In this document: piece after piece, positions 33,069 through 43,889 of the stretch
Layout: the number at the start of each line of letters is the position of its first letter
How positions within the stretch are numbered: position 1 is the stretch's first letter
Origin: Taudactylus pleione
Taxonomy: Eukaryota > Chordata > Amphibia > Anura > Myobatrachidae
Direction of reading: 5' to 3'
DNA: 64,000 nucleotides
NCBI GenBank assembly: GCA_031769625.1
Contig: JAUIMM010000015.1
Coordinates: 31,755,501-31,819,500 of the forward strand
Notes under the pieces: model-generated
What the model was told of the DNA's origin: nothing
The model's database searches: none
Seen by the model: only the letters and a program-made list of their open reading frames with translations
Position numbers and translations under genes: made by a program

Positions 33069-33894
33069 CCCTACTATGGTAAAAGCCAGGGAGAATGTAA
33101 AAGTAGTTGATGGTAAACCTGTAGACCCTGATAGTCCTTTGTCCTATCCCCACATGGCAATGTGGCAGGATTTGTTATATCAGGTGACTAAGAAGGGGGA
33201 AGATGTTGTGGAACAACTAATAGTTCCCAAAGCCTACAGAAGAACAGTGTTGGATCTGGCCCATGGTCATATAACGGCAGGCCATCTAGGGGTAGAGAAA
33301 ACCACTGAGCGAATAATGCAGAGGTTTTTCTGGCCCGGGCTTCATAAAGAGGTATCTGACTTTTGCGCATCCTGCCCTGAGTGTCAGTATCATGCTCCCA
33401 GGCCACATTTTAAGGGTCCACTAGTTCCATTGCCTATTATAGAGGTGCCGTTTGAAAGAATAGCGATGGATTTGGTTGGACCCTTAATGAAGTCTGCCAG
33501 GGGACACCAGTATATTCTGGTCATAATGGATTATGCTACCAGGTACACGGAAGCGATCCCGTTGCGCAATACGTCAACCAAGACCATTGCCAGAGAGCTA
33601 GTTCATGTCTTTAGCAGGCTGGGTATACCTAAGGAGATACTAACTGACCAGGGTACACCGTTTATGTCAAAAGTCATGAAAGAGTTATGCCGCCTGTTCA
33701 AAATCGAACAGTTATGAACTTCGGTTTATCACCCCCAAACCGATGGGCTGGTCGAGAGGTTTAACAAGACGTTAAAACACATGCTTAGGAAAGTGGTCGA
33801 CAAGGATGGTAGGGATTGGGATTACTTATTGCCGTATTTATTGTTGGCCATAAGAGAGGTTCCCCAGTCCTCCACCGGGTTTTAACCCTTCGAC
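33052..33894 (+). pseudogene. Gmr1 integrase (upstream of RT)
   Basis: HHCC zinc region HGHITAGH (about 33261) with CASCPEC (about 33367). The core has AMDLVGPL (first Asp), TDQGTPF (second Asp, about 33643), and after an in-frame TGA at 33715-33717 the Glu region GLVERFNK. A second in-frame TAA lies near 33883. All catalytic residues are visible, so two nonsense codons are the main damage here. It would insert the cDNA into the genome. Its position ahead of RT defines the Gmr1 group. Confidence 0.9.
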
Positions 33895-35457
33895 TTGTTG
33901 TATGGGAGACACCCAAGGGGGTTACTAGACATTGCCAAAGAGACATGGGAGGGGCAGTCTAGTCCTTACAAAACGGTGATTGAGTATGTTTCTCAAATGC
34001 AGGAGAGAATTGCTGCGGTAGTGCCGATAGTGAGAGAGCACCTGGAACAGGCTCTACAGGCCCAGCAGAGGGTATACAACCGCAATGCCCGGTTACGCAG
34101 CTTTGCTCCTGGGGACAGAGTGTTAGTATTGGTTCCCACTGTGGAAAATAAACTTTTGGCTAAATGGCAAGGGCCCTTTGAAGTCTTAGAAAGAGTGAGG
34201 CAGGTCAATTACAAAGTTTACCAGCCGGGGAAAAGAAAGCCGGAACAGATATACCATATAAATCTGTTAAAGCCCTGGAAAGATAGATTGGCACTGTCGG
34301 CCGTCCAAGCCCCTCCAGTAAATCCAGGGCCCTTAGTTCCCGAAGTGACAGTGGCAAAAACCCTGTCGGCAATTCAACAACAAGAGGTCAAGGAGTTTCT
34401 GATCAGAAATAGGGTGCTGTTCTCTGACGTACCTGGGAAAACCTCGGACATTAAACATGACATCATCACTGACCCAGGGGTTAAAGTTAATCTAAAGCCC
34501 TATAGGTTGCCAGAAGCACAAAGAGAATCGGTGTCGAAAGAAATTAAAAATATGCTAGAGTTAGGGGTCATTGAAGAATCACATAGTGAATGGTCAAGTC
34601 CCATTGTGTTGATTCCAAAGCCCGACGGGAGTGTGCGTTTCTGCAATGACTTCCGAAAGTTGAACAGTGTTTCAAAATTCGATGCCTACCCGATGCCAAG
34701 AGTGGATGAATTGATTGACAGACTAGGGACAGCAAGGTATTTAACCACTCTTGACCTAACCAAAGGGTATTGGCAAGTACCGTTAACCAAGAGCGCCAAA
34801 CAAAAGACAGCTTTTTCAGCGTCAGAGGGCTTGTTTCAGTACAAGATGTTGCCCTTTGGGCTACATGGGGCACCCGCTACCTTCCAAAGAATGATGGACA
34901 GGATTCTAAGGCCCCATAGACGGTATGCGGCTGCTTATCTGGATGATGTGGTCGTTCATAGTCCTGATTGGCAGTCTCACTTACCCAGGGTACAAGCAGT
35001 GTTGGACTCCATCTATAAGGCAGGTTTGACAGCCAACCCAAAAAAGTGTTGTCTAGGCATGGAGGAAGTAAAATATCTGGGATACACCATTGGCAGAGGC
35101 CTGATAAAGCCTCAGCTCAATAAGGTTGATGCCATACAAAACTGGCCACGGCCTCTGAATAAGAAGCAGGTGAGAGTCTTCTTGGGAATTACGGGGTACT
35201 ACAGGAGGTTTATACCCAACTTTGCCACCATGGCAGTCCCACTGACTGACCTGACCAAAGGCAAACAAAAAGTCATGGTAGAATGGAGTCCTGAGGCAGA
35301 GAAAGCTTTTCAGGAGTTGAAAGTAGCGTTGTGTTCCCAACCAGTTCTGATGACTCCTAATTTTGAAAGGGAATTCATAGTACAAACCGATGCATCAGAA
35401 GTAGGTATAGGAGCGGTCCTGTCCCAGAACAAGGAGGGTGAGGAACACCCTATCTAA
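33895..35457 (+). CDS. Gmr1 reverse transcriptase with integrase C-terminus
   Basis: The first about 130 residues are the integrase tail (LYGRHPRGLLDIAKETWEGQ; FAPGDRVLVLVP; KWQGPFEVLERV, a GPY/F-like module). Reverse transcriptase follows: VNLKPYRLPEAQRE, SPIVLIPKPDGSVRFCNDFR, LTTLDLTKGYWQVPL, MLPFGLHGAPATFQRMMD, then the catalytic AAYLDDVVVHS at about 34930. The thumb and connection run to FIVQTDASEVGIGAVLSQ at about 35370, where RNase H begins. The frame breaks at 35457 by a small deletion. It is in phase with the upstream integrase segment, so pol was one polyprotein. Confidence 0.9.
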   Translation: MLYGRHPRGLLDIAKETWEGQSSPYKTVIEYVSQMQERIAAVVPIVREHLEQALQAQQRVYNRNARLRSFAPGDRVLVLVPTVENKLLAKWQGPFEVLERVRQVNYKVYQPGKRKPEQIYHINLLKPWKDRLALSAVQAPPVNPGPLVPEVTVAKTLSAIQQQEVKEFLIRNRVLFSDVPGKTSDIKHDIITDPGVKVNLKPYRLPEAQRESVSKEIKNMLELGVIEESHSEWSSPIVLIPKPDGSVRFCNDFRKLNSVSKFDAYPMPRVDELIDRLGTARYLTTLDLTKGYWQVPLTKSAKQKTAFSASEGLFQYKMLPFGLHGAPATFQRMMDRILRPHRRYAAAYLDDVVVHSPDWQSHLPRVQAVLDSIYKAGLTANPKKCCLGMEEVKYLGYTIGRGLIKPQLNKVDAIQNWPRPLNKKQVRVFLGITGYYRRFIPNFATMAVPLTDLTKGKQKVMVEWSPEAEKAFQELKVALCSQPVLMTPNFEREFIVQTDASEVGIGAVLSQNKEGEEHPI

Positions 35458-35760
35458 GTAGAAAGTTGAATGTACATGAGAGAAACTATGCCACAGTGGA
35501 GAAGGAGGCGTTGGCCATAAAGTGGGCATTAGAGGCTCTCAGGTACTACTTGGTTGGAAGAAAGTTCAAATTGATCACTGATCATGCCCCTTTGAAGTGG
35601 ATGTCCGAAAATAAGGACAGTAATGCGAGAATTACGAGATGGTTCTTGGCGTTACAAACTTTTAAATTTTCAGTGGAACACAGGCCAGGAAGCCAGCTGG
35701 CCAATGCAGACGCATTGTCACGCGTTCATTGTTTGGGGGCTTCAGTTGTTCCGCCCCACA
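35458..35760 (+). pseudogene. Gmr1 RNase H, frameshifted continuation
   Basis: From about 35460 the frame encodes ERNYATVEKEALAIKWALEA, then LITDHAPLKWM and GSQLANADALSR, the standard RNase H tail of Gypsy pol. The shift from the preceding frame is +2. It ends just before the purine tract and the 3' LTR. Confidence 0.88.
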
Positions 35761-35767
35761 GGTCGAA

Positions 35768-35782
35768 ACAATGGGGGGGATA
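35768..35782 (+). other. polypurine tract of Gmr1 element
   Basis: acaatggggggga then tat, directly preceding the 3' LTR TG at 35783. Confidence 0.75.
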
Positions 35783-36382
35783 TGTGATAGAATCACTGGT
35801 AAAGTGGTCTGTGGCAGGTACATTTGTCCCAGATTCCTGTCTTTTGTGTTTTAAACCCCCAGGAGAAAGTCTGCAGTGTAGCAGGCTTGAGTCTTGGCTT
35901 TTTGAAAAGCCGGTTTGGGACCTGGGGGTTGTGGGTGAGAGGAGAGGGAGGGCTCCACCCACGGCCACTCCAGGTTTTGGTTCTCGCAGCCTGGTAACAG
36001 GCTTGATTGGGTTCCCACCTGAGGGTGGCCAATATAAGCCTAGTGTGTTGAGGGCTGATTGTCTCACCTGGGAGAGCAGACAGGGAGTTTGCTCAGAGAC
36101 ACTTGAAAACCTAACTGTAAGTGTTGTGCTGTGCTTTTGTTGCTGGTGAGGGCATTAGGCCCTGCCAGGTTCTGGTAGTGAGGGAACTACCTGTGAAGTT
36201 AGTGCCCCGACAGGGCAAGGATTTATGTTTATGTTTTCTTTATGTTGTTTCTGTCATTGTACAATAAAGACTGGCGCCGACCAGCTTGTACTTGCATCCA
36301 GTCTGGCGTACTGTTTTCCAGCTGCTGTGTGTGAAAGGAAGGAGTCCTCTACCCAGGAGAGGGACCCCCTAACCTAACTGTG

Positions 36383-36386
<4 letters not shown>
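35783..36386 (+). repeat. 3' LTR of Gmr1 element
   Basis: 604 bp matching 30681-31265. It has about 17 extra bases (ttttgtgttttaaaccc) near 35841 and ends ctgtgtcac at the microsatellite, one base short of the 5' copy's terminus. The frame that runs through the LTRs is incidental. Confidence 0.92.
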
Positions 36387-36426
<40 letters not shown>

Positions 36427-37377
36427 TATATATATATATGTTAAGTCCATCATAGATAGAATCTCACGCATAAACACTGCACATTACGCACAGTTGCTCT
36501 GCTAACATGACGCTCAGTAGCGAATGCACAATATCCTGCATGCAAACACTGTTTATTAGCTGCATGCGTGCACATCTGCCCCAAATCAGATAAACCTAAC
36601 TAGCGTCTTTTCCCATATACCTAATACATACATAATGCACACTTACACAAAAGGTTCCATAGCTATAAAGTAAAAGATCCAAGTTTTATTCATTTATTAC
36701 AAATGCTGTGAAATAAAGACTATTTTGGTATCTAAGGTTTAATACATGATAAGTAAGCCGTGTTTGATATTATACTGATCCGCACTTTATCCACTGCTTT
36801 CCGGTATCAACGGTGTGAAGCTCGGAACATGCGTTCGCAACTTATGGACTGTAAAGACATAAAGAACCAAAATGTATTTTTGTGCATGCAGGGGAAATAG
36901 AGTAGGCAACAAGCTGTTAGAGGCTGTTCTGTGTCCATTTGAACCAACCTGTTAAATGCCCTGTAACAAATGCACCCGCACTGGGAACCAATGGGATCAG
37001 CAACAAACTCCTCTATTGTGTTGTCTATTTCTGGGGGGTATAAATATGTGTGCTCTGACCCTGGGTTTCTAGTCTTCTTGCTGATTGCTGATTGACGGAG
37101 GTTATCTTGCTGATGCCGGGATCTGGTCCAGAGCGCTTGCGTATGTATAACTGTACTTGGGTCTGTATAACTTCTTTGCGCTAAATTGTACTTAGATCAT
37201 AGCGTGTAACTGACTGTACTTTTACTTGAATAATACTTTGTGCTTTGGTTCAAGGTCTAGAGTCTTTATTTACTGTATGACTGCATACGCAAAATAGCGT
37301 CATCCTTAGAGGTTTATAGGAAGGATATTAGAAGGTATAGGCAGGAGTGTATAGAGGTTCAAATCCAGAATCCTTAG
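36387..37377 (+). repeat. ERV 5' LTR, second part
   Basis: Starts with (TA)n to about 36440, then unique LTR sequence. TATAAAT lies at 37039-37045 in ctggggggtataaatatg, the likely core promoter, and an AATAAA at about 36712. The terminal segment 37074-37375 (gtcttcttgctgattgctg...aatcc) is repeated almost exactly at 47028-47336. Most of 36440-37073 has no counterpart in the 3' LTR because of the composite insertion there. Confidence 0.85.
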
Positions 37378-38355
37378 TTGGGGGCTCATAGTGAAGTCAC
37401 TTACCTGTTCACACGATAAAATACGGTTATCGATATCTCACCAAAGGGTGGATAGTGGCCATAGCAGTTTTCCCTGCAACCAGTCTATGCTGAGAGATCG
37501 CTATCTGTTATCGTGTGAGTCAAGGTACGCTGATTAGAATCCAGGGACAAGAAAGGAAAAAGTTTGTTTTCCTTTGTTGATAGTATTTTATGCTAAAAGG
37601 GGTGTCGCAGTATTGCACACGCGGCTAAGTCGCATTTTTGCATGCAATAGGGACGCACTTTTGCGTACGCAGCTAAGGGTACGTCATACGGTTGTGTGGT
37701 AGTCGCATCATCATGTATGCGACTAGTCGCACAATAGCGTATACGCATTTTTCGGTTGTGCTGCCACGTGGTGTTTAAACAAAGCCATTGAGTTTACATT
37801 ATCAATTGTTGCTAATATCTGGGTTAACGTGTATTTTTCTGCGCAGGAAAAAAGTGTGTAACTGTGAGTGTTTGTTTAGGGTGTAAGACGGGACCTAAAT
37901 GTTAAGGGTATCGTAGGACCCTTAAGTGCTAGGCGCAGGAAGGTGGCCTAGTGACTCGGTAGCAGCATACCATTTACTTTTACACAGAGCAGGTGTATGG
38001 TTTGTTATTTTTGTTAGGGTTCGGCTCCCAGCGTGATTATAGTGTTCAGTAATCAATGTTTGTGATCTGTTAGGCTTATTTCAACATTATAATTGAACCG
38101 CATAATCTTGGCTAGATTTTGATTTTGAGCTGGTGAGAGGGTGGATGAAATCAATAGTTGCAACGTATTCAAAAAGGGATTTTATTGTATGGGAGCATCT
38201 TCCTACCATAGGTGAGTGAAGGCATCTAGAGGTCCTTCATAGGGTTTGGTGGATAGATACACCCTTTTTCAAAGGCGTCCACAGGTAAGTGAAAGTATCT
38301 TGACTGTCTTTCACCAGTTTAAATCTTTATTGAAAAACATAGGAGTTGTCTCAAG
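37378..38355 (+). other. ERV leader with primer site and splice donor
   Basis: Begins with ttgggggctcatagtg. The first nine bases of TGGGGGCTC fit a proline-tRNA-type primer site, but later bases do not, so the primer is uncertain. A consensus donor AG|GTAAGT at 38283-38290 lies upstream of gag and could produce env mRNA. The rest is non-coding, with two TTCACCAG/TTCACTTA-type repeats around 38200-38330. Confidence 0.6.
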
Positions 38356-40490
38356 ATGGGAGCCACGCAAACAATAGAGATGTTAGACAATGATGTACTG
38401 CTAATGGAGGCGCCGCTTGGATCGGCCCGTCGTATTATGCATACTAAGGGCCTGATTCAGAGCCGGACGCTATTTGCGCTCGCTCGTCAAGAAAATAGGG
38501 GTGGCTATTCAAATGAACCGTTCGCTGTTTGCGGTCTGTTCACGCCTCTAGGTCTGAACGAGCGTACAAAACTTGCGGTCGTTTTTTGGGAAACTACACC
38601 CCCTAGCCGCTCGCATCCTACGTCATGTCCGCTATTTATTAGATTAATCGAGTACATCGACCAGGGTATGAGCTGCTCGCTATTCTTGTGGTTGGTTTTT
38701 GCTACCACAATTTTGCGACCAGTTCTGGCTCTAAAATAACCCAGTGACATTGTCAATGACGCTGCTGTTTTAAATATGCACTCCCTTAAAACGCCCGTTT
38801 TGACCTTTAAGCACGCCTGCGATCGGATCTCCACTCCCCGTTTTCAAGCACCTTCCCCTGTTACCACCCACATACGCCTCTTTCTGTCACTCAAATTATC
38901 AGGCATTCGCTATTTTGCGAGCACATGAATTGAGTGGGCAAACATCGCTCGTAGCGAACGAGCAGCCACTTGCGTCCGGCTCTGAATCAGGGCCTAAGTA
39001 CGGTACTTATGCAATAAGGTATTGTGATGTATGGTTTAAGATAACGATGAAGAGTGCTAGACCGTTTCCCAGAATTGGTAGTTTTGATAAAGATGTATTG
39101 GATAATGTCCGGGACCACATCAGTCTGATGCGGTCTCGAGGTAAGAAGGTAAAATATTATGAATGTTTAATTGTGGCAGCATGAAGGGGATGCGTGGCTT
39201 AAAAATGTGCAAACTAGCGTCGCGAATGCATTGCCAGAAAATACACCCACAGCGCTGGATTGCAATGCATGCGAGCCGCAAAATGGCATGCATGTGCAGC
39301 AAGGTAGCGGTGCGGAAGGTATTGCCAGCAGTTCACGCGTGGATAGAGGTGCAAGTACAGTTATCGAAAAAACCCATAAAAATGTAACAAGCAATTTGTA
39401 CCCTCTCTTAAGCAACCATAAAGAAAATGTTCATGATGTGAATGATGAGCCTATTGTAATGTCTGCCATTTCCCGTGCTGTACAAATGATAGATGCTGCA
39501 TCACCACAATCACGAGTGGTGCCGCCATCTCCATCGGTAACAGCAAGGGAAGTGCTAACACCCTCTGCACCCGTAGAGGAAGTTGTTAATACCATACGTA
39601 GCAGCAACAGATTAAACCCCCAGCCAGGTAACAAGGTCAAAGGTAGCAGCACTGCCGGTCTGCATCCCATTCGGACAATAACTGTTCCGAATGGAAATGC
39701 AGATGCGAACGGTGTAGTGCCCACGAGGGAAGTGGTAATGCATTATCCTTGGACAAGGGCAGAACTAAATTCCATCATAAATGATTTCCCTGATCCCAAA
39801 AAGGAACTAGCCAAATGTCAAAGATTTTTGAGGAATTTGGGTAGTTCTCAAGAGCCAACTAATAAAGATTGGCGAGTGGTGTTAAGGGCCTGTCTACCAC
39901 GCAATATCGATGTGACAAAATTTATCATGGATTGTGTATTGGATGGTGACGTTCCCTTAACAGACCAAGTAAATCAAGGTAACATTTCCCGCATTGTAAC
40001 TCAATTGGGTATATATTTTCCAGCAGTAGTTAACTGGAACAAAATTTTCACCATAAAGCAAAAGGAGAGTGAATCTGCAGAAGATTATTGTGACGGGCTC
40101 TGCAGGCTATCACCCAGTACACTGGGTTAGAGGATATTAAAGATAGCAGTCACCACAGGGGAATGATAGTCACCATACTCATGGACGGTCTTAAAGAGAA
40201 CCTAAAGACCCGGGTTCAGACCTCACAGCCTGGCTGGAGGGGAGTCACAATAGATACCCTCATAGAATCTGCCATAGAACATGATAAAAACATCTCAAAG
40301 AAGAGAGAGACCCAGAGTGAAGGAATGACAGTAACATCACAGCCAGCAGACACACTTGCACCCACACAAACACTTTCACCTGAACAGTTATACGCCCTCA
40401 CTAAACCCTTGCAACAGCAAACACAGCTCTATTATTGGAGAGTGAGAGCCAACGCTAGGAGTCGGGTCATACTTGTGGTCTACAGATAGA
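38356..40490 (+). pseudogene. ERV gag, interrupted by a MITE
   Basis: Starts MGATQTIEMLDNDVLLMEAP, with Gly2 suited to myristoylation, as in retroviral matrix. A 547-bp MITE interrupts it at 38448-38994. Coding resumes with YGTYAIRYCDVWFKITMKSA. A frameshift near 39178 leads into the long frame 39171-40130. That frame holds a Pro/Ser-rich spacer and a capsid region (HYPWTRAELNSIINDFPD; IKQKESESAEDYCDGLCRLS). Another break leads to 40163-40489 (LIESAIEHDKNISKK), ending in a decayed nucleocapsid. No intact zinc knuckle is visible. Confidence 0.82.
38448..38994. mobile_element. Harbinger-type MITE in ERV gag
   Basis: A 547-bp element with inverted ends GGGCCTGATTCAGAGCCGG and CCGGCTCTGAATCAGGGCC, extending to about 25 bp with gacgc/gcgtc. 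It is flanked by TAA at 38445-38447 and 38995-38997. Codons of gag resume on the far side, confirming insertion after the provirus. Confidence 0.9.
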
Positions 40491-41110
40491 CAGGTTGACG
40501 GAAGTACTAGGGAAAAACTGGTAATGGTAATTGATGTAACTGATACCCAATCTCTGTTCTACTTTCTTCCCTGTGCCCTAACACCCTGACTGTCAGTATT
40601 TTTCTTTTCCCACCTAGGGGGAGGTGTACACTACACATGGACACGAGTGTCCCATGGGTTCATAGACAAACCCAGTATCTTCTCCCAGGCCTTATATGAC
40701 TGTTTACAATCTTTTCAACCTGCCAATGGATCTGTTCTAATGTAAAATGTGGACGATTTATTGTTGTATTTAGGTTATGTTTAAATGATATTAAACTGTT
40801 GTGCTTTATCTCTCACACACAGGACACAAGGTCGCTAAGGACAAACAGCAGCCATGCCAGGCTAAGGTGAAATACTCGGAATACTGTCCAACAATGGGGC
40901 CCAGGCAATATTTAGAGCAGTAGATATTGATAACAGAATTTAAATTGCAGGAATTTGTGTACAAATACAGTATCCCTAGAATAATTGAATATAGGAGGGA
41001 TACTCATTTCACAAGTAATGTCTTCTATAACCTGTGTAAGGTGATGGTTATGAATATCAAGATCATCCCAGACCATCTGTCTACCTGTCCCCCCTTGATA
41101 TACTGTTTAA
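40491..41110 (+). pseudogene. ERV pol remnants: RT then integrase core, internally deleted
   Basis: About 40627-40750 encodes SHGFIDKPSIFSQALYDCL (RT palm). About 40751-40790 gives NVDDLLLYLGYV, the catalytic aspartate pair. About 40799-40915 gives TGHKVAKDKQQPCQAKVKY (thumb). The next recognisable protein is integrase core (YSIPRIIEYRRDTHFTSNVF, about 40966-41030), so RNase H and the integrase zinc region are missing. Protease is also not recognisable. Pol is shrunk to under 1 kb and contains stops. Confidence 0.8.
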
Positions 41111-41249
41111 CAGGCAGCCTCATGTGAAAATATGATAATGAGGTTACTGTGCAGTGTCTCACGAAGATGAGTAAGAACAACTGAAATTGAAAATGTTATT
41201 TTCCAACATATCTGATGCAAACTGTCATGATGTCTAACCTGGGGAATTT

Positions 41250-41400
41250 GTTATGATCCAAATTTTTTTTAGCTCAGGTTATTTGACTGATCGGTGGAAA
41301 GGTCCGTATCTGATGTTGTTGACAAAGTACCACATCCTCAAAGGGTGGGCGGGGAAGATATACGTGGATCCATTCCACTCACTACAGGGAGGTTAACCAA
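41250..41400 (+). pseudogene. ERV integrase C-terminus remnant
   Basis: Reads LTDRWKGPYLMLLTKYHILK followed by GWAGKIYVDPFHSL, the beta-rich DNA-binding tail expected at the end of retroviral pol. It ends at a TAA just before the env region. Confidence 0.72.
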
Positions 41401-41519
41401 CCGGTAGAGATACAAGGTGGAGACAAGGCCGATAACGTGGACCTGTCGATTGCGAGCTTGTGCCTGGAGGATTAAAAAGGTGACAGTGGAAACCTGAGCT
41501 AAAAGAAAACTGTAGATCA

Positions 41520-42475
41520 GTGTCGCAGCAAGGGATTGTTCTGCTGTGTTCATTTTTGTATTCTTCTTCCAGAGTTCCCGTCATCTTGGTTTGTTTGGGG
41601 ATACCCAGTTTCTGTGATGGAGGACCGATAGAGGAGATGGGAGCTGATGGCAGTGCTGATGGAGTGGAGTCAGGAGGAGTGCAATGCCAAAGAGGGGAGT
41701 GTCTGACCAATCTCAGGACCTCATTCAGAGTCGGTCATTGCGGCCGCACGGTCGTACGCCACCGATGTTCGCTATACTGCGCATGCGTAAAGTTCGCAAT
41801 GCGCGTGCGCAAACTAGCCGCTACGATCAGAAATTTCTCTCTCCTTGAACACAGCCAGGTCAGTAGTTTGAGTGACAAATGGAGGCGTTTGTGGGTGGTA
41901 ACAGGGGAAGGTGCTTGAAAACGGGGGAGTGGAGATCCGAATGCAGGCATGCCTCATTATGCGAACGGCGTTTTATGGGAGTGCATACGGATTATGGGAG
42001 TGCATAATTAACAAAGTAGCGTCATGGCACATGTGACATGGGAGGTTTTTACACTGACATGATCGTAGAGCTTAAGAGAGGGTACGGTCAACCTTAAGCT
42101 CTACGACCAGTTCCGATGGTTCCCGATGGTCTTGATTAATCCTTATATGCCCGGAGATGACGTGCAATGCGTACGAGAAGGGGGCATATTTTTTTGTCTT
42201 CTGACCGCTTCCTCCGATCCGAACTTAGGGACGCAACTTGAAAGGGAATCATTTGAATATCCGGCCCCTTTTTCCGTACAACCATGCGGCCACTTCGACC
42301 GACTCTGAATGAGGTCCTTAGTACTGTTATTGTTAAGAGAGCTTTATTTCCGGATACTCGGGGACGGTGTGGAGGTTTATCGTCTGAAGATTCCTGTATT
42401 TGTGAGCTTTGTGGGTCCCTAGTTGATGAGAACTGTATTCAACGGTGCCAGCCTAAATATAACCCGTAATAGGGT
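41520..42475 (+). pseudogene. ERV env 5' part, interrupted by a MITE
   Basis: A frame from 41520 starts with a hydrophobic stretch (GIVLLCSFLYSSS, PVILVCLGIP) that may be the Env signal peptide. A 602-bp MITE follows at 41716-42317. Beyond it a cysteine-rich surface-subunit segment reads SSEDSCICELCGSLVDENCI, then stops (taatag) at about 42466-42471. The start is inferred. Confidence 0.6.
41716..42317. mobile_element. Harbinger-type MITE at the ERV pol/env junction
   Basis: A 602-bp element with inverted ends GGACCTCATTCAGAGTCGGTC and GACCGACTCTGAATGAGGTCC. It is flanked by TCA (41713-41715) and TTA (42318-42320). The interior is CpG-rich and resembles that of the 38448 and 23273 elements. 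Confidence 0.88.
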
Positions 42476-42502
42476 GGGCATCCTTTAGAGGATTATCATA
42501 GC

Positions 42503-43886
42503 ATGGTAGGCAAAGTGTTAAATCAAACTGATTGCTGGGTGTGTTCACATGTGCCACAGGGACAGCATAACGTAGGGTTGGTGCCATTTCTGCTGAATAT
42601 CACAGAAATTTTAGAATTACAAAAAGGGAAAACATTGGATGGAAAATTCCTCTCATCCAAACCACCTCATTTCAAACTCAATCAATTCCAAATAGATAGA
42701 TCACTTTTGTGTTTAAACATAACCAACCCTAATAAACCCGGGAGTTGGTAAGTGACGGAGAATAATCAGATGATGACCTTCTCACAGACAGCTGATAATG
42801 AGTCCATAAACCATGATCTGTTACGCTCAATTAAATCTAGTGGGAAACATTTTAGGTACCGGTACACATTGAGTTCCACCAAAGAAATTATTGGTAAGGT
42901 ACCAGATGGTTTTTGTGCTAAAATAATACAACCAGAGACTTGCATGTACCAGATGGAAGACCCTGAGATAGGATTGTTTGCAAGGGAAATGTGTTTAATG
43001 ATAATGATGCATACTATTCCTTATGTTCTCCCCGATAATGTATATTTTATATGTGGAAGAAAGGCATATAAGTGGCTCTCCCCGAGTTCCGAAGGTTTGT
43101 GTTACCTGGGAAGAGTAGCACCAGAAGTTATGACCCTCACACATGTTGAAATGCTCGGTATCCATAAAATCACACCATCACCATATCTTCACATGCAGTA
43201 TGAACACAGAGGCAAACGAATTATGATACCTGGTGACGTGCATAAAGCCACTCAGTTAATTAGTGAGACAACTGGCTTCCAAGTTTTAGTCGCACTGGAT
43301 CCCACCAGAATCGCTCGGGGTACATTAAATTTTAGATATATTCAGGAACTTGCTAAATTAATAGATAATATCACCGAGATGTATGATGACACATTCACGT
43401 ATACAGGGAGAGAATTGCAAGCATACAAGAAAGAACTGGTTCAACACAGACTAGTGTTAAATTATTTAACTGCTGTTACTGGAGGGTATTGCATAACTTT
43501 GGCCACCCAATTTGGAGTGAAGTGTTGCACCTATGTCACCAATGATACCAGCAACCCCCAAAGAGGTGAAAGACTGAAAGATGGACGAAATTCTGCAGCT
43601 AAAATGGGAGTTTCGTAAGAACCATAATGCTTCAGTGGCTGAAGTAGGGGAGAAAATAGAAGGATGGGTCTCATGGTTGAACCCAGTGAAATGGTTCTCA
43701 GGCCTAGGGGAATGGGTACAGGAAGTGATCGCCAGCATAGGCAAATTCTTGATCCTTATACTGATTGTCATCATAGTAATTGGCCTATGTGTCCGGTATG
43801 TTCCTATTGTGTTGAAGTGTGGAAAATGTAAAAATAGAGTAAGACGAAAGAACGAAATTATGATGTGGTCAGTAATGGCAATATGA
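42503..43886 (+). pseudogene. ERV env surface and transmembrane regions
   Basis: The surface part contains NQTDCWVCSHVP, a CxxC motif of the type used by gamma/epsilon-like Envs for bonding to the transmembrane subunit. An in-frame TAA at 42749-42751 splits it, and the same frame then runs to 43618. The transmembrane ectodomain includes a heptad-rich helix (ELAKLIDNITEMYDDTFT) and a closely spaced cysteine pair (VKCCTYV) near 43525. A frameshift near 43580 leads to a frame with a membrane-proximal Trp-rich segment. That frame has an about 20-residue membrane span (FLILILIVIIVIGLCV, about 43745) and a basic tail. The protein cannot be made from this copy. Confidence 0.83.
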
Positions 43887-43889
43887 ATA

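Larger units (their letters stand above)
30681..36386 (+). mobile_element. Gmr1-type Ty3/Gypsy retrotransposon with both LTRs
   Basis: Complete element of about 5.7 kb: 5' LTR, primer site, SCAN-like Gag with zinc knuckle and protease, integrase, then reverse transcriptase and RNase H, purine tract and 3' LTR. Integrase precedes reverse transcriptase, the order of the Gmr1 group and the reverse of ordinary Gypsy elements. The LTRs are close to identical apart from a roughly 17-bp indel, so insertion is recent on the scale of this window. Pol has two in-frame stops and a frameshift. Confidence 0.93.
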
